Positions 1 through 7,463 of a DNA stretch of 64,000 bases are shown one piece after another (position 1 is the stretch's first letter; each line of letters starts with the position of its first letter). This DNA is from Pirellulimonas nuda. Its GTDB lineage: Bacteria > Planctomycetota > Planctomycetia > Pirellulales > Lacipirellulaceae. Location of the stretch: assembly GCF_007750855.1 (NCBI RefSeq), contig NZ_CP036291.1, positions 5,116,905 through 5,180,904 of the forward strand. Reading direction: 5' to 3'. The translations under genes were made by a program, and so were the position numbers. Under the pieces are notes generated by a model that saw nothing but the letters and a program-made list of their open reading frames with translations, did no database searches and was not told where the DNA came from.

Positions 1-179
1 TCGCCCGGCGCCAGGCCGGCCGTGGCGAGCGACGAGGCGACGCGATCGACCTCGCTGTTGATCTTTCCCCAGGTGAGCCAACCAAGTTCCCCACCGACAA
101 TTGCGCCGAGCGCCTCGCCATGCGGGTCGGCCGCCGCGTTGGCCGCTAGCAGATCGGCCATAGTCGTGGGCGCAGGCAT
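1..179 (-). CDS. AMP-dependent acyl-CoA synthetase/ligase, N-terminal fragment
   Basis: Reading the minus strand from an ATG at 179 gives about 59 residues that run off the window edge. The stretch LTWGKINSEVDRVASSLATA followed by GLAPGD is the typical opening of the AMP-binding (ANL) superfamily, where a substrate carboxylate is adenylated before thioester formation. Only the first tenth of such a protein is here, so the substrate (fatty acid, acetate, other) cannot be told. It is divergent from the PII gene, with about 80 bp between the starts. Confidence 0.6.
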   Translation of the reverse strand, partial: MPAPTTMADLLAANAAADPHGEALGAIVGGELGWLTWGKINSEVDRVASSLATAGLAPG

Positions 180-247
180 GGGGTGATTGTCCCGCCGGCC
201 CCGTCGGCCAGCAAGAGAGCCGACTGCCCCCGGCCGCTGCGGTCGGA

Positions 248-253
248 TAGAAT
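248..253 (+). promoter_or_regulatory. Possible -10 hexamer of a leaderless PII transcript
   Basis: TAGAAT lies 7 nt before the PII ATG at 261, with no Shine-Dalgarno sequence between. If it is a -10 box, the transcript would start at or next to the ATG. No good -35 box is visible. nadE shows the same arrangement. Confidence 0.3.
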
Positions 254-260
254 GCCGGGC

Positions 261-608
261 ATGAAACTCGTTGTGGCGGTGATCCAGCCAACCAAACTCG
301 ACACGGTCCGCAAGGCGCTCGCCCGTTTGGGTGTGACGCGCATGACCGTGTGCGACGCGATGGGCTACGCCCGCCAGCGGGGGCACATCGAGACCTACCG
401 CGGCCACGAGTACCAGAGCAAGCTGCTGCGCAAGGTGGCGCTTGAGATCGCGGTGAACGAGGACTACCTCGACCGCACGCTGGCCTGCCTAGAAGAGCAC
501 GCCCGCACCAGTGCGGAAGGCCACATCGGCGACGGCAAGATCTTCGTCCTGCCGATCGACCACGCCGTCCAGATCAACGACGGAACCACCGGCCCCAGCG
601 TCGCTTAA
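261..608 (+). CDS. glnB: PII family nitrogen regulatory protein
   Basis: This 115-residue PII signal-transduction protein follows E. coli GlnB closely in its first half. The T-loop is intact (RQRGHIETYRGHEY) with the tyrosines at positions 46 and 51, the latter being the usual uridylylation site. The C-terminal nucleotide-binding phrase IGDGKIFVLPI is present. PII trimers bind ATP/ADP and 2-oxoglutarate and control ammonium transporters or glutamine synthetase. No amtB or glnA is adjacent, so the partner is unknown. There is a two- to three-residue insertion before the IGDGKI phrase relative to GlnB. The ATG at 261 is chosen because MKLVVAVIQP matches family N-termini; an ATG at 252 is also in frame. 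Confidence 0.9.
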   Translation: MKLVVAVIQPTKLDTVRKALARLGVTRMTVCDAMGYARQRGHIETYRGHEYQSKLLRKVALEIAVNEDYLDRTLACLEEHARTSAEGHIGDGKIFVLPIDHAVQINDGTTGPSVA

Positions 609-683
609 GGCCTCCAGAGTGGTTCGACGGTCGCGGGCGGCCCCCCGGCGGGCGCGGTCAGAATCTCTGTTCTCTCTTTTCGC

Positions 684-711
684 CCGCTTCAATTAAGCTA
701 GATCGAAGCGG
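684..711. terminator. Hairpin between PII and HD-domain genes
   Basis: CCGCTTC at 684-690 is complementary to GAAGCGG at 705-711, leaving a 14-nt loop. There is no T-tract, so termination of the PII transcript is only a guess. Confidence 0.3.
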
Positions 712-753
712 AGGGTTTGTACGCGTCAGGCGACGACACCCAGAGGACCAGCC

Positions 754-1425
754 ATGCGCAGTCCACGCGTCCGGCATCAGATCGCTTGGGAAGCGGCCCG
801 GCTGATGCTTGAGTTCCCGCAGCTGTGCATCGCGTCGGCCAAGGTCGAGGCGACCCGACGGATCGCTCCCGCGGGCGCCCCGCGGCGCGACCTGCCCAGC
901 GACGCCGAGGTGGGCCGGCAGTACCACGGGCTCGCGGCGCCCCCCGGCGGCGAGGGCGCCCCGTCGGATGCCGACCGCTACGCCCGCTATCAAGCGTTGC
1001 TGGTCCCACTAGAGAACGTCCGTCAGAACCCCCGCTACCACCCGGAAGGGGACGCGCTCTACCACTCGCTGCAGGTGTTCGACCACGCCCGCGACCACGA
1101 CCCCTACGACGCGGAGCTGCTGGCGGCGGCGCTTCTGCACGACGTCGGCAAGGCGATCGACCGCCACGACCACGAAGCCGCCAGCGCCCGGGCGCTACGC
1201 GGTCTGGCGAGTGAGCGGACGCTGTGGCTGATCGAGAACCACATGCGCTGCCACGAGTTGGGCGAGGGGAAGCTGGGCGCCCGCGCTAAGCGGCGCTTGC
1301 AGCAGAGCCCCTGGTGGGACGAGCTGGTGCTGCTGAGCGAGTGCGACCGGGCCGGCAGGCGCGCAGGGGTTGAGGCGCCAGAGCTGGAGGAGGCGCTGGA
1401 GTACCTGCGGGAGGTGGAGGGTTAG
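754..1425 (+). CDS. HD-domain phosphohydrolase-like protein
   Basis: The 223-residue product has the histidine/aspartate metal-binding pattern of HD-domain phosphohydrolases: YHSLQVFDHARDHD in mid-protein, then LLHDVGKAIDRHDHE. The arrangement resembles the HD domain attached to some tRNA nucleotidyltransferases, but no nucleotidyltransferase domain is present. A likely activity is a metal-dependent nucleotide phosphohydrolase or phosphodiesterase; the substrate is unknown. An AGGA ribosome site lies just before the ATG. It converges on the end of the BMC operon, with only 24 bp between the two stop codons. Confidence 0.7.
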   Translation: MRSPRVRHQIAWEAARLMLEFPQLCIASAKVEATRRIAPAGAPRRDLPSDAEVGRQYHGLAAPPGGEGAPSDADRYARYQALLVPLENVRQNPRYHPEGDALYHSLQVFDHARDHDPYDAELLAAALLHDVGKAIDRHDHEAASARALRGLASERTLWLIENHMRCHELGEGKLGARAKRRLQQSPWWDELVLLSECDRAGRRAGVEAPELEEALEYLREVEG

Positions 1426-1449
1426 TGCGTGTGCGCCACTGACAGCGCT

Positions 1450-2343
1450 TTACAGGCGCCAGCAGTCGTCTGTGTTGCACACGGCGCCGGTCGCCAGGTT
1501 TGAGCTGCCCAGGGCCTGCGTGACGCGTTCGGTGATGAGCCGCACCAGCGCGTCTTCGTCCACTCCAGCCGGGGCGCCCTGGCTGGGGCCGGTCGGCTTC
1601 TCGAACGCCTTGCGGCTCACACCGGTTTCCTGCCAGGTTTCGCGGAAGATGTCGTTCCCGCAGATGTCGCAGTCCTTGTACTCCTCGGTAAGCCGGGCGT
1701 CGCCCATGCCCCACTGCTTCTTCAGCTCGAGCAGCTCGTGGCTCTTCTCCTGGCTGAGGTACTGCACGTGCCCCAACTGGCGGGCGAGCATCAGGATGCG
1801 GCAGTAGGCGTCCAGGATCTCGGTCCACCAATAGGCCCGTTCGACGGTTTCGCCGAAGCTTACCGTGCCGTGGTTGGCCAGGATCACGACGTTCGTCTTG
1901 TGGACAAACGGCAGCAGCGTCTCGGCGAACGCCTTGCCGCCGGGGGTTTCGTACTTGGTGATCGGCACGTCGCCCAGGAACACCTCGACCTCCGGCAGCA
2001 CGCACTGCGGGATCGGCTCGCGGGCCACGGCGAACGCGGTGGCGTGGGGCGGGTGGCAGTGCACCACGCTCTTGATCTCTGGCCGCGCCTTCATGATCTC
2101 GAGGTGCAACAGCGCCTCGCTGGAGCGCTTCTTCACGCCCGCGGTCTGGTTCCCCTCCATGTCGATCGTGCAGATGTCGGCCGGGGTGAGGAACCCTTTG
2201 GACACCATGGTCGGCGTGCAGAGGACCTCGTTCGGGCCGACGCGGACGGTGATGTTCCCGTCGTTCGCGGCCGCAAACCCCTTCTTGTAGATGCGGTCGC
2301 CGATATCGCAGATGTCTTGCTTCAGTCGGTGGATGTTGAGCAT
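1450..2343 (-). CDS. BMC-associated class II aldolase (sugar-phosphate, lactaldehyde-forming)
   Basis: This 297-residue zinc aldolase of the class II aldolase/adducin family is the last gene of the BMC operon. The expected catalytic Glu76 and zinc ligands His95, His97 (HCH) and His158 (ANHGT) are all present. In planctomycetes the aldolase of this locus cleaves fuculose 1-phosphate and rhamnulose 1-phosphate to DHAP and L-lactaldehyde. Beyond the fold (after about residue 215) there is an extra tail with CDIC (225-228), a proline/glycine linker and an amphipathic helix (about 262-279) that looks like a shell-targeting peptide. The tail ends in a further cysteine-containing stretch. Confidence 0.88.
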   Translation of the reverse strand: MLNIHRLKQDICDIGDRIYKKGFAAANDGNITVRVGPNEVLCTPTMVSKGFLTPADICTIDMEGNQTAGVKKRSSEALLHLEIMKARPEIKSVVHCHPPHATAFAVAREPIPQCVLPEVEVFLGDVPITKYETPGGKAFAETLLPFVHKTNVVILANHGTVSFGETVERAYWWTEILDAYCRILMLARQLGHVQYLSQEKSHELLELKKQWGMGDARLTEEYKDCDICGNDIFRETWQETGVSRKAFEKPTGPSQGAPAGVDEDALVRLITERVTQALGSSNLATGAVCNTDDCWRL

Positions 2344-2442
2344 AGAAGTAGGGTTTAGGTTTAAGGTCTTAGTCGTTAGTAGTGGATCGCAACTTCTGAG
2401 CGGAGGGCGCCAACCCTCCGATTGGGTCTCGGTCGCAGGCTC

Positions 2443-2721
2443 TTACAGGTTTAAGTCGTCCAAGATCGCTGCGCAGTAGGCGTCTACCGGTTTCACGGCT
2501 GGTCGGAACGGCTGCGCCGCCTCGCCCCCCTCGCTCACGGCGATGAGCGAGCCGATCCCCGCGCCCAGCTCGTCCCACACCACCAAGGTTTCACCCGACG
2601 GGTCGTCTCCCTCGGGCAGCTCCCCCAGCGTCAGCGGCGTGGCCAGCCGTAGCCGCGCGCCGTCGAACGTCGCGTGGCAGCGGCTGAGCGTGACGGTTCC
2701 TTGCACTTTGGCGATTCGCAT
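2443..2721 (-). CDS. BMC-P pentameric shell vertex protein (EutN/CcmL family), copy 1
   Basis: The 92-residue product begins MRIAKVQGTVTLSRCH and contains the EutN/CcmL core (LVVWDELGAGIGSLIAVSEG, then a C-terminal VDAYCAAILDDL). BMC-P proteins form pentamers that cap the vertices of microcompartment shells. Three BMC-P genes occur in this operon, matching the planctomycete-type locus, and this is the most C-terminally divergent of them. About 100 bp separates it from the aldolase gene. Confidence 0.88.
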   Translation of the reverse strand: MRIAKVQGTVTLSRCHATFDGARLRLATPLTLGELPEGDDPSGETLVVWDELGAGIGSLIAVSEGGEAAQPFRPAVKPVDAYCAAILDDLNL

Positions 2722-2750
2722 CGTCTGGGCCTACGAAGTAAATGTCTAAA

Positions 2751-2820
2751 GCACGGATTTCACGGATTGGGATGCGGCTCGCTTCTGAATCAATCCGTGG
2801 CGTCCGGGTTATCCGCGGTT
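2751..2820. repeat. ACGGATT-word intergenic repeat abutting a stop codon
   Basis: The interval contains GCACGGATTTCACGGATT and, inverted, AATCCGTGG followed by ATCCGCGGTT. These are the same words as the repeats at 15595-15698 and 29187-29375. The TAA stop of the small gene at 2809 lies within it. Confidence 0.6.
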
Positions 2821-3054
2821 ACTCGTCTTGATCTCGATCCGGCGTTGACGCAGCTCGTCGCGGACGCTCGGCGTGACGACCGCGCCCGCGGCGATCGTTA
2901 GCGCTGCGACCCCGTCAAGCTTGCCGGCAATGGTTTCCAAACATACGACGCGCTCGGTGAGCACGAGCTCTCCGGCCTGCGGCTTGACCGCGCCAAGCCG
3001 CCGCAGGACCTCCTGGACGATCCATTCGAGTTGTGCGGGGGATAGCTCCATCAT
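2809..3054 (-). CDS. Small BMC-operon protein of unknown function with shell-targeting-like N-terminus
   Basis: This 81-residue protein lies between two BMC-P genes. Its ATG overlaps the stop of the upstream BMC-P gene by 4 bp (ATGA), so the two are translationally coupled. Residues 4-21 form an amphipathic helix (SPAQLEWIVQEVLRRLGA) of the same type as the N-termini of the aldehyde dehydrogenase and PduL proteins here, suggesting cargo targeting. The rest ends in a VVTPSVRDELRQRRI phrase, reminiscent of TPSxRDxLRxxxI segments in BMC accessory proteins. I cannot assign a reaction. The last residues and the TAA stop fall in an intergenic repeat. Confidence 0.7.
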   Translation of the reverse strand: MMELSPAQLEWIVQEVLRRLGAVKPQAGELVLTERVVCLETIAGKLDGVAALTIAAGAVVTPSVRDELRQRRIEIKTSNRG

Positions 3055-3314
3055 TCTGCGTCAACGATCCCCATCACGCTCCAGCGCACCGGGGTGGTCT
3101 TGCTGCCGACCATCTCACGCGTCGCCCGGCCGTCGCTGGTGAGCATCACGCGGTCGCCGCGGGCGGCGCCGAGACGGTCGATCGCGAGCTGCGGGTCTCC
3201 ATCGGGCGACTGGCCGTCCGCCAGCAACGGCTGGGCGACCACCAACCGCCACCCCTGAAGCGACGGGTGCTTCGTGGTGGAGGTAGCCGTGCCGGCGATG
3301 CGGGCGAGGAGCAT
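3051..3314 (-). CDS. BMC-P pentameric shell vertex protein, copy 2
   Basis: The 87-residue EutN/CcmL-family protein begins MLLARIAGTATSTTKHPSLQ and ends VRWSVMGIVDAE, the usual strand closing the BMC-P barrel. It retains the family core LQGWRLVVAQPL and GAARGDRVMLTSDG. It shares a 4-bp overlap with the small unknown gene downstream. Its role should be pentamer formation at shell vertices. Confidence 0.88.
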   Translation of the reverse strand: MLLARIAGTATSTTKHPSLQGWRLVVAQPLLADGQSPDGDPQLAIDRLGAARGDRVMLTSDGRATREMVGSKTTPVRWSVMGIVDAE

Positions 3315-3472
3315 GGGGGAGGCGTTAGGTGTTAGTTGTTAGGTGTTAGTCTTTAGGAACGAAGTCTTGTGAGCCGGGGCGTCCTCGCCCCCGGCGCGGT
3401 GCGAATCTCGTTGTCAACTCAAGCCTCTGCGACGGGGCGGAGCCCGTCGGCTACCGGCCATTCTTTGTGGGG
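3315..3472. other. Repeat-filled gap between BMC-P 2 and aldehyde dehydrogenase genes
   Basis: The gap holds tandem GTTAGGTGTTAG words (about 3324-3355). Next is a copy of the GAGCCGGGGCGTCCTCGCC family (3371-3392), which recurs at 26513-26574. Last is a 22-bp palindrome (3430-3451) that is the exact reverse complement of one at 51611-51632. No gene is seen. Confidence 0.65.
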
Positions 3473-4936
3473 CTAGCGGGTTAGCGGCGTTTCTACGTCG
3501 CGCTTGCCGACGACGTGCAGGTCGTCGATTAGCGAGCAGCGACGTTCGCGGGTGAACGTGAGCGGGGTGGTGACCCCCTCGCCCGTTGGGGTGGCGATGG
3601 AGAACGACAGGTAGCCCTCGCCCCCCAGGCCCAGCGACGCGGTCGACGGGCCGTTCTTGACGAACAGCGTCACGTCCATCACGCGGCCCATCTTGGTCAT
3701 CGCACGCACGTCGTTGGTGTGGATGATGGCGGTGTGGCGGAAGCCGTGCTCGTAGTGCTTGGCCTTGGCGATCGCGGTGTCGATGTCCTTGACCTTCACG
3801 AACGGCAGGAAGGGCATCATCTGCTCGACCGGGACGAACGGGTTCGACTCGTCCGTCTCACCGAAGATGAGCTCGGTCTTGGGGTCGATCCGCTTGCCGG
3901 CAGCCTCGGCCAGCACCGCGGCGTCTTTGCCGATGAACTCCTTTGCGGCGACGTCGTGCTTGTCTTTGCCCTCGCCGACGCTGGTGATCGCGACCTGTGT
4001 GAGACGATCAACTTCTTGCTTGTTGAGCCGCACGGCGCCGGCGCGGCTCATCGCTTCCATCATCTGGTCGAACACGCTGGCGACCACGAACACCTCTTTC
4101 TCCGCGATGCAGAGCAGGTTGTTGTCGTAGGCGGCGCCGGTGATGATCGAACGGGCCGCGCGGTCGAGGTCGGCCGAGGCGTCTACCACCACGGGCGGGT
4201 TGCCGGGGCCGGCGACGATGGCCCGCTTGCCCGAGTTGAGCGCGGCGCGGGCGACCGCGGGGCCGCCGGTAACGCAGATGATCGCGATGCCGCGGTGCTT
4301 AAACAGGTCGGCCGCGGTCTCGAGCGTGGGCTCTTCGATCACGCAGATCAGGTTGTCGATGCCGATGTCCGCGGCGATCGCCTGGTTGAAGCGACGCACC
4401 CCCTCGGCCGCGACTTTCTTGCCGCTGGGGTGGGGGTTCACCACCACCGTGTTGCCGCCGGCGATCATGCTGACGGCGTTGCCCGTGATGGTGGGGAGCG
4501 AGTGCGTGACGGGGGTGATGGCGCCGATCACGCCGAACGGGGCGTGCTCGATCACCGCCAGCCCGTGGTCGCCGCTGAACACCTGCGACTGCAGGAACTC
4601 GACCCCGGGGGTCTTCTCGCCCAGCGTCTTGAGCTTCTCGATCTTGTGCGCCAGCCGGCCGACCTTCGTCTCGTTCATCTCCATCGTGCCCAGCTCGACG
4701 CACTGCTCGATCGAGATCCGGCGGATGTGGTCGATGGCCCGCTTGCGGTCCGCGATCGGCCGCCGGCTGAGCTGCTCGAACGCCTCGCTCGCGGCCGCCA
4801 CGGCGGCGTCGACCGTCGAGAACACCCCGTGCTTGCCCCCCGCGGCGGGGGCGCCGGCGGGCGCCCCGGGGATCGGCCCCACCTCGGCCAGCACCTGACG
4901 GACGACGTCGCGGATCAAGGATTCGTTGATATTCAT
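3473..4936 (-). CDS. BMC CoA-acylating aldehyde dehydrogenase
   Basis: The 487-residue enzyme belongs to the PduP/EutE branch of aldehyde dehydrogenases, which make acyl-CoA from aldehyde, NAD+ and CoA. The catalytic cysteine is Cys276 in YDNNLLCIAEKEV, and the glycine-rich phrase VTGGPAVARAALNSGKRAI precedes it. Residues 2-19 (NINESLIRDVVRQVLAEV) form an amphipathic helix followed by a Gly/Pro/Ala linker, the standard encapsulation-peptide layout. In this type of locus the substrate is lactaldehyde from the aldolase and the product lactyl-CoA for PduL. Confidence 0.93.
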   Translation of the reverse strand: MNINESLIRDVVRQVLAEVGPIPGAPAGAPAAGGKHGVFSTVDAAVAAASEAFEQLSRRPIADRKRAIDHIRRISIEQCVELGTMEMNETKVGRLAHKIEKLKTLGEKTPGVEFLQSQVFSGDHGLAVIEHAPFGVIGAITPVTHSLPTITGNAVSMIAGGNTVVVNPHPSGKKVAAEGVRRFNQAIAADIGIDNLICVIEEPTLETAADLFKHRGIAIICVTGGPAVARAALNSGKRAIVAGPGNPPVVVDASADLDRAARSIITGAAYDNNLLCIAEKEVFVVASVFDQMMEAMSRAGAVRLNKQEVDRLTQVAITSVGEGKDKHDVAAKEFIGKDAAVLAEAAGKRIDPKTELIFGETDESNPFVPVEQMMPFLPFVKVKDIDTAIAKAKHYEHGFRHTAIIHTNDVRAMTKMGRVMDVTLFVKNGPSTASLGLGGEGYLSFSIATPTGEGVTTPLTFTRERRCSLIDDLHVVGKRDVETPLTR

Positions 4937-4994
4937 AGCTGCGATTGCGATTAAGTATTGGTCATTGAGGCTTGATCATGGGTCATTCCCAAGT

Positions 4995-5309
4995 TCAAGC
5001 GTCGTCACTCTTGAAGACACACTTCTTCTCCACGTGCACCTGATCGACGATGCCGATCACTACCGTGTCGATCGGCATCTCCTTGGTCTCGGGGGTCAGC
5101 CGGGCGCTGGAGCCCTGGGTGATCAGCACCATCTGCCCCACGCCGGCGCCCAGCGGGTCGACCGCCACAAAGGTCCGCCCCGTCGTAACCAGCTTCTTGC
5201 GGCTCTCGCCGTCGAGCCGGAAGGGCTCAACGATCAGCAGCTTCTGCCCGGTCATAGCGGCGACCTTTTGAGTCGCAACGACCGAGCCGGTGACTTTGGC
5301 GATGAACAT
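4995..5309 (-). CDS. BMC-P pentameric shell vertex protein, copy 3
   Basis: The 104-residue EutN/CcmL-family protein has the clearest match of the three: MFIAKVTGSVVATQKVAAMT, then TFVAVDPLGAGVGQMVLITQ and VVIGIVDQVHV. The start at 5309 is chosen because EutN proteins begin MFIAKV; an in-frame ATG eight codons upstream is possible. It lies between the aldehyde dehydrogenase and acetate kinase genes. Confidence 0.88.
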   Translation of the reverse strand: MFIAKVTGSVVATQKVAAMTGQKLLIVEPFRLDGESRKKLVTTGRTFVAVDPLGAGVGQMVLITQGSSARLTPETKEMPIDTVVIGIVDQVHVEKKCVFKSDDA

Positions 5310-5333
5310 CGGTAGGTAGCTCTTGTCGGGTGC

Positions 5334-5357
5334 CATGGCCACGCTTGCGTGGCCATG
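5334..5357. repeat. Palindrome A between BMC-P 3 and ackA
   Basis: CATGGCCACGC (5334-5344) and GCGTGGCCATG (5347-5357) form a perfect 11-bp stem with a TT loop. It has the same design as palindrome B at 5395-5418. Confidence 0.75.
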
Positions 5358-5394
5358 TGGAGCTCTAGGAATTTGACAACTCGTACGGCCGAGG

Positions 5395-5418
5395 CATGCC
5401 CACGCGAGCGTGGGCATG
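5395..5418. repeat. Palindrome B between BMC-P 3 and ackA
   Basis: CATGCCCACGC (5395-5405) and GCGTGGGCATG (5408-5418) form a perfect 11-bp stem with a GA loop. It differs from palindrome A by one compensated base pair and the loop. Confidence 0.75.
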
Positions 5419-5425
5419 GGCCCAT

Positions 5426-6610
5426 TTAGTTCCCAAGTAAGGCTTTCGTCTGCCGCGCCACCACCAGTTCCTCGTTGGTCGGCACGACCCAAATCTCTGT
5501 CTTGCTTGCGGGGGCGTGGACGGCGCCCTCGCCGCGTTGTGAGGCGTTCTTCGCCGGATCGATCTCGATGCCCAGCCCCTCCAGGTCCGCGCACACCGCG
5601 GCGCGGATGTCGACGCCGTTCTCGCCGATGCCCCCCGCGAACGCGATCACGTCGATCCCCCCCAGCTCCACCAGGTAGGCGCCCAGGTAGTGTCGGATGC
5701 TGCTGACGTACACGTCGATCGCCAGTTGCGCCCGCGCGTTGCCGCCGTCCGCCGCAGAGCGCACGTCGCGCAGGTCGCCGCTCACGCCGCTGAGGCCCAG
5801 CAGCCCCCCCTGCGAGCCGAGCTCCGCCAGCAGCTCTTCAAACGACTTGCCGGTCCGCTCGGCGACTTGCAGCAGCGCAAACGCGTCGAAGTCTCCCACG
5901 CGGCTCGACTGAGGCAGGCCGGTTTGTGGGCTCATGCCCATGCTGGTCGCCACGCTCTTGCCGCCCCGGATGGCGCACACGCTGCTCGAGCCCCCCAGGT
6001 GGCAGCTCACCACCCGCAGGTCGTCGCGGCCCAACAGCTCTGCGGTGCGAGTCGCCACGTAGCGGTGGCTCGCCCCGTGGAAGCCCCACCGCCGCACGCC
6101 GTAGTCGGTCGCCCAGTGGTAGGGCGCCGCGTACGTCTTCAGGCGCTCGGGGATGGTCTCATGGAAGCCGGTCTCGAACGCCGCCACCAGCGGCATTTCC
6201 GGCAGCTTCTCCCCCAACTGCCGCATCGCCGCGATGTAGGGCGGGTTGTGGGCCGGCGCCACGGGGTTCATCTCTTCCATGGCCCGCAGCACGCCGTCGT
6301 CGACCCGGCAGACGCCTCCTGCGCGGCCGCCGTGCACCGCCTTGAAGCCGATCGCCGAGACCTCCGACGCGTCCTTCAGACAGCCGCGATCGGGTTCGGT
6401 CAACTGCCCGAGGCACGCCTCAACGGCCGCGGCGTGGTCCGGCGCTTCGACGGCCAGCTCGGAGCGCTGGCCGGCGATCTCGACAAACGCGTCGCTCCGC
6501 TGGGCGCCAATCCGCTCAACGCCGCCGCGCGCCAGCTCCGCCTCCGTCTCCATGTCGAAGAGGCGGTACTTGAAGCTGGTCGAACCAAGATTGGCGACGA
6601 GGACTTTCAC
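5426..6610 (-). CDS. ackA: Acetate/propionate-type kinase of the BMC operon
   Basis: This 394-residue acetate kinase-family protein has the N-terminal phosphate-binding phrase [41 protein letters not shown] and the C-terminal NEELVVAR. It should make ATP and lactate (or another acid) from the acyl-phosphate produced by PduL. Two catalytic positions differ from typical AckA: the usual FDTAFH reads FETGFH (Asp to Glu, about residue 146), and GHRVVHGG reads GFKAVHGG (Arg to Lys, about residue 90). A GTG at 6610 is chosen, with GGAG 7 nt upstream and MKVLV as the N-terminus; an ATG at 6625 is the alternative. Confidence 0.88.
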   Translation of the reverse strand: MKVLVANLGSTSFKYRLFDMETEAELARGGVERIGAQRSDAFVEIAGQRSELAVEAPDHAAAVEACLGQLTEPDRGCLKDASEVSAIGFKAVHGGRAGGVCRVDDGVLRAMEEMNPVAPAHNPPYIAAMRQLGEKLPEMPLVAAFETGFHETIPERLKTYAAPYHWATDYGVRRWGFHGASHRYVATRTAELLGRDDLRVVSCHLGGSSSVCAIRGGKSVATSMGMSPQTGLPQSSRVGDFDAFALLQVAERTGKSFEELLAELGSQGGLLGLSGVSGDLRDVRSAADGGNARAQLAIDVYVSSIRHYLGAYLVELGGIDVIAFAGGIGENGVDIRAAVCADLEGLGIEIDPAKNASQRGEGAVHAPASKTEIWVVPTNEELVVARQTKALLGN

Positions 6611-6637
6611 GATTGCTCCATGCAAGCGGTTGCTTTC

Positions 6638-6703
6638 AGCGATCAGCGGTCAGCTAAGCGAAAGCAGTCGTCCGAGTTGGCCGAAAGCTGACCGCTGATC
6701 GCT
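6638..6703. repeat. AGCGATCAGCGGTCAGCT inverted repeat
   Basis: The 18-bp arm at 6638-6655 is perfectly inverted at 6686-6703. Words of the same kind (GGTCAGCTTTCAGC) recur at 10609-10635 and 10793-10824. It fills the gap between ackA and the BMC-H gene. Confidence 0.7.
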
Positions 6704-6714
6704 GACCGCTCGTG

Positions 6715-6984
6715 TCAACTGAAGAACGCCGTCATCACGCCGTCGCTGGGGCGTGCGATGATGTGGCTGGAGATCAGGGTGCCGGCCTGGCTGGCCGCCG
6801 AGGCGCCGGCGTCTACCGCGGCACGCACGCTGCCGACGTCGCCGCTGACGACCGTCGTCACCAAACCGCCCCCCAGGTCGACCCGCTTCTCGATCTTCAC
6901 GTTGGCGGCCTTGGCCATCGCGTCGGTCGCTTCGACCAGCGGCACCAGCCCCTTGGTCTCGATCAATCCAATTGCTTGTTGCAT
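6715..6984 (-). CDS. BMC-H hexameric shell protein, copy 1
   Basis: This 89-residue single-BMC-domain protein (MQQAIGLIETKGLVPLVEAT, then VVSGDVGSVRAAVDAGA) is a hexameric tile of the shell facets. It is a diverged paralogue of the next gene upstream. The start at 6984 is chosen because the BMC fold begins at QQAIGLIETKG. Confidence 0.93.
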   Translation of the reverse strand: MQQAIGLIETKGLVPLVEATDAMAKAANVKIEKRVDLGGGLVTTVVSGDVGSVRAAVDAGASAASQAGTLISSHIIARPSDGVMTAFFS

Positions 6985-7074
6985 CGTGTATCTCTCGTTG
7001 AATTGCGCCGGAGCGCGTGAAAACAAACAAAAGCCAAGAGCCGCCGACCTACGGCCGGCGCGCCCCCACCGCCG

Positions 7075-7374
7075 CTACTTCGAGGCCGGCTTCTTCGCCA
7101 GCTTCAGCACCACGTCTACGTCTTCGTGCGGACGCGGGATCACCTGAACGCTGATCACCTCGCCGATCCGCCCGGCCGCCTGCGCGCCCGCGTCGGTCGC
7201 GGCCTTCACCGCGGCCACGTCGCCGGTGACAAACGCTGCCGCCAGGCCGTTGCCCACCTTGTCCCACGCCAGGAACGTCACGTTCGCTGCCTTGAGCATC
7301 GCGTCGGTCGCCTCGACCAGGGGGACAAACCCCTTGGTCTCGATCATGCCGAGCGCCTCGTTCGTTTTCGCCAT
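7075..7374 (-). CDS. BMC-H hexameric shell protein, copy 2
   Basis: This 99-residue BMC-H paralogue starts [20 protein letters not shown], contains [20 protein letters not shown] and ends in a lysine-rich tail. With copy 1 it would build the flat shell faces. The two genes are adjacent, and no BMC-T (tandem) gene is present in the operon. Confidence 0.93.
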   Translation of the reverse strand: MAKTNEALGMIETKGFVPLVEATDAMLKAANVTFLAWDKVGNGLAAAFVTGDVAAVKAATDAGAQAAGRIGEVISVQVIPRPHEDVDVVLKLAKKPASK

Positions 7375-7396
7375 CTCGTTTTCCTTTCAGGTTTCA

Positions 7397-7459
7397 GTAG
7401 GTCAGGCTGTGCCTGACAGTCGTCACACGCGCCGCTTCGTCAGGCACAGCCTGACCTAC
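7397..7459. repeat. GTCAGGC-family inverted repeat downstream of pduL
   Basis: A 21-bp arm at 7397-7417 (core GGTCAGGCTGTGCCTGAC) is perfectly inverted at 7439-7459, with a 21-nt spacer. It starts 4 bp beyond the pduL stop codon. Further copies lie at 55826-55846, 56671-56690 and 56697-56717. Confidence 0.85.
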
Positions 7460-7463
7460 ACAC

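Noticed and set aside
3719..4954. 411-codon open frame antisense to the aldehyde dehydrogenase
   Set aside because: It is a shadow of a well-supported gene, rich in Arg/Asp/Gly with no recognisable motif.
5310..5594. N-terminal extension of the third BMC-P gene
   Set aside because: The frame is open upstream but overlaps ackA and encodes Arg/Gly-rich sequence unlike BMC-P proteins. The family N-terminus begins at 5309.
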